64,000 nucleotides of DNA from Dicyema japonicum (lineage: Eukaryota > Dicyemida > Rhombozoa > Dicyemidae): assembly GCA_011109175.1 (NCBI GenBank), contig RDEW01000018.1, positions 803,304 through 867,303 of the forward strand, read 5' to 3'. Of the stretch, positions 56,553-64,000 are shown piece after piece. The translations under genes were made by a program, and so were the position numbers. The notes under the pieces are model-generated. The model did not search any database. It was not told the origin of the DNA and saw only the letters and a list, made by a program, of their open reading frames with translations. How positions within the stretch are numbered: the first letter of the stretch is position 1; every line of letters begins with the position of its first letter.

Positions 56553-56719
56553 TTCCAACGGATCTATTATTATTCATATTATAACCACACATTAGTCTTA
56601 TTTTAATTAATTATTTTTAAATTTATAATTAATATAATTTAATAATATCAGTTTCTTCTCTACAACTCACCTTACCTGTCTATCAAATTCATTTGAAATT
56701 CAAATCAGGACATCCAAAG

Positions 56720-56880
56720 TCCGTTTTATGTTTGATTTAAATACAAAAGGCTTTTGACTCAATCATGAGAAAGTTATTGACAAGAAATATCTACGCATCA
56801 GATATCACAAGCAAACCCAAAAAATGAATTGCTCACTTTCTCAGAGGCAAAAGTCCACAGCTCAAACATGGCAAAAAAGC
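56720..56880 (+). pseudogene. LINE A RT motif A fragment
   Basis: Plus strand reads FDLNTKAFDSIMRKLLTRNI then SKPKKWIAHFLRGKSPQ with small frame corrections. This equals SLDIQKAFDSVSRTLLTKKV...LKRWIANFLSGRRGR of the 8-10 kb copy. Short isolated fragment. Confidence 0.6.
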
Positions 56881-57128
56881 CATGGTCCACAAAGTCGTAA
56901 ACCCATTGCCATAATCTGGAGTTTAATCTCATAAGGGCCTATCCGGTTCGGTGTTCTCCACAAATCTAACGCTTCGTTAGTCTGAAAGTCCACTTTTGCA
57001 TATCCTCGATCTTCCTCATATTTGTCCAAGATATGGATGGTCCCTACGAGGGGCATGCATATGAGAAACATGGCTCGATGTACTGTTTGTACACGTTCAT
57101 CAGGACCGGGTGAGTACCACGCATCCAT
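56862..57128 (-). other. unassigned 88-aa frame, probably mobile
   Basis: Minus strand: MDAWYSPGPDERVQTVHRAM, CMPLVGTIHILDKYEEDRGY, KVDFQTNEALDLWRTPNR. Well-formed protein-like sequence of higher GC than its surroundings, but no family recognised. It lies between a LINE A fragment and the tail of LINE D. Confidence 0.3.
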
Positions 57129-57461
57129 ATTCTCGATAAACTTTTAATACGTTCAATGTATATTCGCATTTCCATGTCGATAATTATGCAATTGAGTGAT
57201 TACAATGTCGATTTGGTATTTATAATATTATTAACAACCAAGGATCATAGTGTTGCTAAAGACATATGATCAATGTTTCTCTGAATTCGATGGATCTTAA
57301 GTAAAGATGATAATTTTCTTTGTTTAGAACTTGGCTTTGATATCTTCGACTCTGAGAAAAAGGAATACAAGATTCTCACAGTAAGCAATTTTAATTTTTT
57401 AGAATTAACGATTTATTATTTAACAAAAGAGATAAGGAGTTTTCTGGAGGGTATTACACCT

Positions 57462-58675
57462 GGAGTGCGGAAAAAAAGTCAAGTGGAAAAAAGGTCAAGC
57501 GGAAAAAAAGTCAAGTCCGTAAGCGGAAAAAAGTCAAGCGGAAAAAAAGTCAAGTTGTCTTTTTTAGTTTATATCGCATTTTTGTGATACTACTAGCATT
57601 TTAATTTTTTAAAATTTTTTTACTTGATTTTTTTCCGCTTGACTTTTTTTCATTTTTGAAATTTTTCCCTTATAAATTTTCGAAATTTAGCGCAAAACGG
57701 AAAAAAAGTCAAGTCCGTTAACGAAATTACGGACTTGACTTTTTTTCCGCTTTGGTATAATCGCTTTGACTAAATCAATTTAAGAATTTCAAGGTAATAA
57801 TAAAAAATTTTTTTTTATTATAAAATGAATAAAAATTAAATTAAGGCATCTGAATGGCCATGCTATTTCCTAACAATAGCCAACGAGATACGTTCTTCGG
57901 AACCAACTAGTCTCTTGGATCCTTGGTCACAGCTTGAATTGGAGCCGATCTTACGAACAACTCATCTGCTTGGGGGCAAGGTTCCTAATTAATAAAATTG
58001 ACTTAATTTTTTCGCTTGGTTTTTAATCTTTTTGACCTTGACTTTTTTCGCTTTGTGTTTAATCTTTTGACTTAATCAATATACGGATTTTAAGTTGAAT
58101 TTCCCAAAGAAGAATTTCTCAATCACGAATTTGACGAAAGTCAAATAAAAAGATGAAAATTGTGCATTGAAGCAAAATTATTGCTAAAACGAGTCAAGAA
58201 ATCCCTTACAAATCTATTCAAAAGTTGTGTCTCAATGTGAAACAGCAACCAGAATTATCTCCCTTCTGCAGATCTTTTTAAGCGAACACTAAGGAATCAA
58301 CGCTTTGTCTCTACATATTCCAAAAAATATTTTCGATCTCGGAGATATTCCATCGTTTTATCTTAACTCTTGGTCCAGATTCAGAAAATTGGTTTAGTCA
58401 AAGCGATTATACCAAAGCGGAAAAAAAGTCAAGTCCGTGATTTCGTTAGCGCGACTTGACTTTTTTCCGTTTTGCGCTAAATTTCAAAATTTATAAGGGA
58501 AAAATTTTCAAAAATGGAAAAAAAGTCAGTATTGAAAAATTTTTAAAATTAAAAGATGCTAGTAGTATCACAAAATGCGATATAAACTAAAAAAAGACAA
58601 CTGACTTTTTTTCCGCTTACGGATTGACTTTTTTTCCGCTTGACCTTTTTTCCACTTGACTTTTTTCCTACAACC
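57462..58675. mobile_element. long-TIR foldback DNA transposon (Mutator-like), 9-bp TSD
   Basis: 1214-bp element with terminal inverted repeats of about 280-310 bp (57462-57770 and 58388-58675). Each arm contains clusters of the unit gcggaaaaaaagtcaag, so the arms are themselves repetitive and can form internal hairpins (cggacttgactttttttccg). A perfect 9-bp duplication attacacct flanks it (57453-57461, 58676-58684). Long TIRs plus a 9-bp duplication are the Mutator-like pattern. No transposase is seen; the middle holds a family B LINE 3' end (57842-57990, minus) and unassigned AT-rich DNA. It sits in the 3' tail of LINE D. Confidence 0.8.
57842..57990 (-). pseudogene. LINE B 3' end nested in the foldback element
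   Basis: Complement of the 37.9-38.05 kb LINE B end: it encodes GPQADELVRKIGSNS-like, then DPRETSWFRRTYLVGYC-type sequence in broken frame and ...NSMAIQMP with its stop. Nucleotide identity to copy 2 is very high by eye, so it is a recent, heavily 5'-truncated insertion. Confidence 0.75.
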
Positions 58676-58743
58676 ATTACACCTGAGTCTACTATAGGCT
58701 TGGACTCCACACCTGGACTTCCTCCTTTTTTTATTAATTTTTT

Positions 58744-61700
58744 TCAGGACGTTTCTCCCAGCTTTATATACGTGTCCTGGATCTTTGATCTCCTCCTGAA
58801 ACTATTTATCCGATCCTCCACAATCCTGCTAATCGGTTCTAAGAGCTTGTTTTCGTCTTCGCTTAGACAGCCTTTCAGTTTCTTGTTTAATGAGAGCTAA
58901 ATTGCAGCTCTCCTAGTCTTCTCTAAGAGGGATAAGATCTTCTTCCTCTTCGGAGAGAAGAACCACCCCTCGCACCCATAAAGTAGGTTAGGAAAAATAA
59001 CTCCCTTGAAGATGAACAGGTCGGTGTCGCGGCTAACGTGTAACTACCGTGTATGTAGGAGCGACTGAAAGGCTCTATTTATCCTCCCCTTTATGTCGTC
59101 CATTTAATTGCCTGCGTGTCCATAGTCGACCCCCAGGTAGTGCAGACTGTGTGCATTGTTTACTCCCAGTGTGTATTCTTGTTTCAGGTGATTTTTCACA
59201 TTGCTTATTCTGAGTGCGCAAGATTTTTCAGCAGAGAGCTTTAGCCCTCTCAAGTTGCACCAATGCTCAATCTGGTCAACATACTCCCGGATTCTTCTTT
59301 TAGATATAGAAGATTTTAAAGATGTGTCCACCATGATTACGTCATCCGAATAAAAAGAAGACTAGTATTAATATTCCCCGGACGTGGAGAACTCGCCATG
59401 AATATATTAAACAAAATAGGTCTCAATACCGAACCTTTTGGTACTCCCCTCTTGAATGATATTGCATCGGATATATTTTCCACACACTTTCACAAAAGAT
59501 TGTCTTTCCTGAAGATAATTTCTTAGCCAAACAAATAGGTATCTTGGAACACATGCTGATACAAGCTGCTTTAACAACGCTTCATGCATACACTGTCGAA
59601 TGCTTTCGAGATGTCAAGACATAATAAGTTTATTTGCCTTTGGAATCCTTTGCTTTCATGATTTCAAAATTCAGTAGAAAGAAACAGTCTACACAGCCTC
59701 TTCCGGGACGAAAACCCCACTTCTCTGAAATCAGAAAGTCATTCTCTTTTATATGTCTGCTTAGCCTCTTGAAAATGATACGTTCAATCAATTTCGCGCA
59801 AGAACATATTAAGCTAATTGGTCTGTAGCTTGCCGGATCTCTCTTTGGCTTCCCTGGTTTTGGAATCATCCTCACAACAGCTTTCTTCGATATTAAAGGG
59901 AGGTGGCCAAGTCGTAAACACCCATCATAAAGACATCGCAGATAGTCAAATAAAATATCCGGACCTTCTTTGATAAATTTCATTGATATGTGGTCATATT
60001 TTGGAGCATTGACCTTGCATTCGCTGATAGCTGTCGTCATTTCAAGACGCTAACAGTGCTATCAACAATAGGCAGTTCCTCGTCGGAGTGTTTAAGTATA
60101 TCGGCAGACACCTTTTTTTTGTACACGGATCGACACCCTGAATTTTTTGGAGCTGATCTCTGAATATCGAAGGTGAATCCTCCGTTATGCACACTCTTCC
60201 GTCTGGTTTATTCAATATAATTTTTTTATGCTCCGACTTCGGACACATTATCTTCTGATGGCATTTCCAAAAAGAGGGATTCTTCATATCAATTTTCGCA
60301 GCCTCAGCCTTCCATATACGGTCAGTCTCTTCCTTCGATATACTGCTGATTGCTTCCTTCATCATCCTGATTCTGGCTAATATGAATTCCCCGTCTATTT
60401 TGTCTACACAACGCCTTTGCTTTGCCCTTAGGCGATTCCTCTCACGAATAAACCTCATAATAATTGACGACACAAAATAATGATTATTTTTTTAGAAAAC
60501 TTCGTGCATATAGGTGAAGATATGATGAGATTTGTTAGTTCTTGACTTGCAGTATTGATATCTTCTATGGTTGAGAACTCTTTCGGTAGAACACACAAAT
60601 TATTGTATGTGAAGACCCTACATTGGACCCAATCCAATTGAGATATGTTGAACCTCAAGAAAACATTTTCCATAACATCTGGCCTCATACTAATAACTAA
60701 TTCTTGTGGAATATGGCCGCTCCCGATATCCCATAGAGTTTTTGGCTTTCCACATACACAGATAGAACTGGCGATACTAGGAATACGCCGAGTTTGTCGC
60801 CATTATGATAAGAAAAATGATTTGGGTCATTCGACGTAAGGATCACAAAGCCACATGAATCAGACAATAATTCTAAACTTTGTGTCCATCCTGATTTGTC
60901 TTGCTACAACCATAACAGTGTTCTTCGAATTAAGATAGTGTAGTGATTCTTGTTGTAGAACTCAGTGATATCTGTAGAATAAGTCTCATTATGCTTTTCC
61001 CTAAGGATCAGGCATTCACTAGCACTACTTTTAGTCCTTGCTTCAAACATCTGGGTTACCTTGCTTCTTCAATGCCAAGGTCACCGTTTCCATTAAATCC
61101 ACATGTGCAATCGAGCACAGATAGTTTAGCCGTGACATAATCTCCAATATTTTAGTGTATATCTTATCTGATAGATTGGGTGGGACATCGTTCGGTTTTC
61201 GACGAATTTTAGTTGCCGACTTTGACGTAACTGTCTTTGCTGTCCAAGTTCTCCCAATATCGCTTATTATTGCCTGTCCATCGCTTTTAGTTGCTCTCCT
61301 CTGATCAGATTTCTTGGCGGCTGGGCATCCACCATATCTGGCACAATGTGAGGACGAGCCACAATTTATGCAATTCATTGTGTTCCAGCAGTTTCTCCAC
61401 AAGCAGTAGGGTTCCCTGCACAACGGAGACATCTTGTCTTCTCCTTACAGAAAGAGGATATGTGTCCATAGCGTTGGCATTTGAAACACCTAGGTGGGTC
61501 TCTTATGTACCATTCACATGTAATCGGCACGTGGGTAATGTTTAAACCAAGACGGACAAGTGATGTAGCCTCCTTTGTGGCTTAATCTGATAGACCCTGT
61601 CAAATCGAACGAGTACAGTACGTTAGAGATTTTGATGGCTCCATACTCGACGTAACAGAGATTTGTATAAAACATTCCCAGAGTATTCAAAGCAGGTTCC

Positions 61701-61780
61701 AGAGACAGATCCTTATTGTTTTCAATACAACTCTTCTTTAAAACCTCTCCAGAAGTAGTGTGTTTTTATTCTAGTCTTTG
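58744..61780 (-). mobile_element. LINE family D, Jockey-like, two-ORF element, decayed
   Basis: Minus-strand non-LTR element. The ORF1 part (about 61780-61040) encodes SIRLSHKEATSLVRLGLNIT, zinc knuckles RCFKCQRYGHISSFCKEK, CLRCAG and CINCGSSSHCARYGGCP, then a basic tail. The endonuclease is largely decayed (around 60455-60840). Connector SIIMRFIRERNRLRAKQRR (60042-60473). RT: NAPKYDHISMKFIKEGPDIL, MIPKPGKPKRDPASYRPISL, WGFRPGRGCVDCFFLLNFEI, LLKQLVSACVPRYLFVWLRN, FYSDDVIMVDTS (59350), LKLSAEKSCALRIS. C terminus PNLLYGCEGWFFSPKRKK ... SKIQDTYIKLGETS, stop at 58744. The 3' tail continues past the foldback insertion toward 57400. Several frameshifts. Confidence 0.8.
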
Positions 61781-62096
61781 TAGGAGCTTTTTTAACGACA
61801 GCATCACCAACCAAGGTAAGTCGTAAATTCTGTTATTTCACAGTAGCAAACAGATAACAGATAACATGATTTATTCGCAAAACCCCAACTAACTAAGGTA
61901 AGAGCATTACTAAAGAGGAAAGTCAAGATTTGGGGTCGTGGCATGCTCTCATGAGACACCGTATGTCTCTTCTCCGTAAAAAGCCCCAATTACAATGCGA
62001 GTTTTCCACAAGCAATGTAATAAATCACCAATTTTCTCGTTTTTCTTTCGTATTCGTCATCAATTTCAGATGCTAAATCCAATCCATGTGCTTTTT
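61781..62096. other. flank of LINE D, no gene
   Basis: No supported feature. The region may include the 5' leader of LINE D; a 61-codon minus-strand frame (61804-61989) is not convincing. Confidence 0.3.
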
Positions 62097-62865
62097 GTTG
62101 TTATAATTAGAACTTCATCTGGATCGTGTGGCTATAGCAACCAGCACTGAGGCCCGTTTTCCGAAGAGAACGGGCATTAATCAGGGTTATCCTGACTACT
62201 TTGGTTTTTTCGGTGGCTGCCCTCTCTTCTTAAGAGCACCACTCTCTTCTCTGTGTTGAAGCTTCTACTGTTTCTTTTTTTAGAAGGTTTTCTTATTATA
62301 TGTCGTTTCCAGCCAGTCTGCCCATACATTCTAAACTCTGACTTTATTTTTATTAGTTCCAGTTTTGGAAACTTCACTTCTCCATTATGGGCATTTCTCG
62401 TTTTAGAAATAATTTTCCATTCGATTCTTTCCTTTTTTGGTCAATTTTGTTTTTCTTCGCAATGTTAGCTTCAACGCATTTGGGCATCTTCCATAATTTA
62501 GTTTCGTTATAATTAGAAATCCTCTGGATCGTGCTGGCTATAGCAACAGCACTGAGGCCCGTTTCCAAAGAGAACGGCATTAATCGGCTATCCTGACTAC
62601 TTCTGGTTTTTTTTTTTCGGTGGCTGCCCTCTCTTCTCTGTATTGAAGCTTCTCTGTTTCTTTTTTAGAATGTTTCTTATTATATGTCCTATTCCAGCCA
62701 GTTTTAATTTCTTATTCGTTCCAATTTTGGAAACTTCACTTTCTCCATTAATGGGCATTTTCTCGTTTTTAGAGATAATTTTCCATTCGATTCTTTCCTT
62801 TTTGGTCAATTTTGTTTTTTTTTCGCTATGTTAGGCTTTAACAGCCTTGGGAGATCTTCCATAAT
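62097..62865 (-). repeat. two-unit tandem duplication, about 350-410 bp per unit
   Basis: Unit 1 (about 62097-62510) and unit 2 (about 62505-62865) share, in order, ttataattagaa, ctctggatcgtg, ggctatagcaac, agcactgaggcccg, ctatcctgactact, cggtggctgccctctcttct, ttcttattatatgtc, ttttggaaacttcac and aattttccattcgattc. Small indels separate them. Each unit encodes on the minus strand a Lys-rich peptide with GHIIRN (unit 2), resembling the end of an RT or transposase. A CHVCSDSHRRSQC knuckle-like motif lies just upstream in minus sense (about 62920-62960). Likely a piece of LINE duplicated in tandem. Confidence 0.7.
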
Positions 62866-62869
62866 TGGC

Positions 62870-63120
62870 AAAGTCGATGGATGAACCACAATTCAAAGGA
62901 CTTATTATTGTTGTTAACCGGACACTGCGATCTTCTATGTGAATCAGAACAAACATGGCATCTTTCAACACATTTCCATTAGGCTTGAAGTATGTTTCTC
63001 AAACTCGTAGTATATTTCTTCGTCTTGTAGCACCAGTGGCACCACTTTTTCATTAGTCACAGTAAGCAAAGTAGACATTAAGCGTAATAGTAATAGTACA
63101 TATTAAACAATTTTTGTTAA
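62870..63120 (-). pseudogene. zinc-knuckle fragment, possible LINE ORF1
   Basis: Minus strand near 62960 reads KCVERCHVCSDSHRRSQCPV, a CX2C-x3-H-x4-C arrangement like gag knuckles of Jockey-type ORF1. Frames break on both sides. Confidence 0.35.
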
Positions 63121-63174
63121 GTAATTAATACTTTGTTATTTAACAATTGAAATCATATAAAGTATTCTAAGTGG

Positions 63175-63567
63175 TTAATTATTTAATACTTTCAATTTAT
63201 TAAATTTTATAATTTCATATTTATTAAAATCATTAATTTTTGACAGAATTTCAATTTCATTATTTTGACTTTAATAATTTAAATAATATACTTTTAATTG
63301 TTCTTTTAATATTAATATTGCTTTTTTGTATTTATTTAGTTGTTTAATTTCTACATTTTTCTCTTTGACTTTATTTTGAGTTAATTCATTTAATTTTAAT
63401 TTTAAACTGTCGTTCTGTCAATTAAATATAATTAATACTTCTAACTTGAGTTCTCTTACAATCTCAGTCTTTTGATTCAACATTTTTATTTTATTACTAT
63501 TCTCTTCATTCCATTTGATTTGCTTTTCATTAAAAATATTATCAATTTTAGTTAATAAATCTGTCAT
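63175..63567 (-). CDS. small coiled-coil protein with two tiny introns
   Basis: Not visible as a long ORF but clear after splicing. ATG at 63567 gives MTDLLTKIDNIFNEKQIKWN, EENSNKIKMLNQKTEIVREL with KLE; a 24-nt intron (gtattaattatatttaattg...); NDSLKLKLNELTQNKVKEKN with VEIKQLNKYKKAILILKEQL; a 23-nt intron; SQNNEIEILSKINDFNKYEI with IKFNKLKVLNN and stop at 63175. About 115 residues, almost entirely charged heptad-like coiled coil. No family recognised; a cytoskeletal or ciliary role is only a guess. Starts about 24 bp from the divergent gene at 63591. Confidence 0.6.
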
Positions 63568-63590
63568 GAGACCTTCAAAGTATTTAAATA

Positions 63591-63785
63591 ATGGATTTGT
63601 TAATATTCTTAATTATAATTATTGTTTACTCAATTTCATTACTAATTAATTCTTTCCACATATTATTAATACTACTCATCCTAATGTTACCATGGATTCA
63701 AACAGTTAGTAATTTCTTTAAGCGTTCATTTAATTTAGAACTTAATTCAAATATTCATTGCAACATCATAATTACTATTACATAA
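63591..63785 (+). CDS. small membrane protein, hypothetical
   Basis: 64 residues: MDLLIFLIIIIVYSISLLIN, then FHILLILLILMLPWIQTV and a polar end FFKRSFNLELNSN. One or two transmembrane helices and no recognised family. The divergent arrangement with the coiled-coil gene (starts about 24 bp apart) suggests a shared compact promoter. The frame could also continue through a short intron. AT-rich hydrophobic frames arise by chance here, so confidence is limited. Confidence 0.35.
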   Translation: MDLLIFLIIIIVYSISLLINSFHILLILLILMLPWIQTVSNFFKRSFNLELNSNIHCNIIITIT

Positions 63786-63799
63786 CCGACCTGGTTCTA

Positions 63800-64000
63800 A
63801 AATAAAAAAATGTCCTTTTTCTCATAATTTGAATAAACTCTTCACGCTGGCGTCATTCAATTTTCGAAGCCTTAAAGATAGGTGGAAACCCGTAGACTTG
63901 AGCAGAGACCCAACAGCTTGCAAAATCACTCTATACAGTTTTCAAGAAACTAAATTAATGGAGGGAGTCCAGTCTTGATAGAGAATCTATAGAGTGTAAG
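63800..64000 (+). pseudogene. possible LINE endonuclease fragment at window edge
   Basis: Plus strand near 63905-63980 reads RDPTACKITLYSFQETKLME, resembling the QETK loop of EEP endonucleases (QETKVPNGLDE at 3.1 kb). The sequence runs off the window, so it cannot be followed. Confidence 0.35.

Noticed and set aside
57462-58675. Repeated gcggaaaaaaagtcaag considered as a CRISPR-like or satellite array
   Set aside because: The units lie in mirror-image order in two inverted arms with a 9-bp duplication outside, which is the layout of a DNA transposon; there are no regular spacers and the host is eukaryotic.
58640-58900. 86-codon plus-strand frame with Phe-rich start
   Set aside because: It begins inside the foldback TIR and then runs antisense to the LINE D C terminus.

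Overview
The window is nuclear DNA of a small, AT-rich animal genome crowded with retrotransposon debris. Several host genes can be read only by removing many very short GT-AG introns, typically 21-27 nt. The host proteins are animal-type: UTP15, a capicua-like protein, an ELOVL-type elongase, CCDC146 (a cilium/centriole protein), NDUFB7, MAP3K4, SAP30BP, WDR26 and a SKP2-like F-box protein. Introns this short, together with non-LTR retrotransposons, fit a dicyemid mesozoan best. That assignment is inference from intron size and gene content, not a database match.

Layout. 1-1000: LINE debris. 1094-2792: UTP15 (+). 2985-5400: LINE endonuclease remnant and unassigned sequence. 5408-6337: capicua-like gene (-). 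7197-10830: a short LINE-derived repeat and a nearly complete but broken LINE (family A, 2A-like N terminus) on the minus strand, ending about 70 bp upstream of the fatty acid elongase gene (10896-11702, +). 12305-16251: a hAT transposase remnant split by a 2.9 kb PHD-RT-endonuclease LINE (family B). 16690-18800: fragments. 18904-22116: CCDC146 (-). 25168-25561: NDUFB7 (+), then a tRNA-derived SINE. 26050-28050: LINE pieces. 28668-about 32760: MAP3K4 (-). 32995-40850: LINE A and B copies, including the best-preserved family B element (35162-38060), plus a SINE. 40902-41432: SAP30BP (-). 42226-43906: WDR26 (-). 44310-45700: SINE and LINE fragments. 46164-49629: an almost intact R4/Dong-like LINE (family C, minus strand) with a perfect 20-bp target-site duplication and a one-base frameshift at the polymerase active site. 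50397-52590: LINE B and A fragments and the short repeat. 52600-53620: a possible small-intron gene (+). 53758-55213: a LINE fragment, a second hAT remnant with its terminal inverted repeat, and a SINE with a 12-bp duplication. 55551-56552: SKP2-like gene (-). 57400-61780: a Jockey-like LINE (family D, minus), whose 3' tail carries a 1.2 kb long-TIR DNA transposon with a 9-bp duplication, which itself contains a family B fragment. 62097-62865: a roughly 400-bp tandem duplication. 63175-63785: two small divergent genes about 24 bp apart.

The host genes do not form a pathway. They cover rRNA processing, the cell cycle, stress MAPK signalling, ubiquitin ligases, complex I, ER lipid synthesis and cilia. 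Most of the rest is mobile DNA of at least five LINE types, two hAT copies, a Mutator-like foldback element, a tRNA SINE and a LINE-derived short repeat, often nested.
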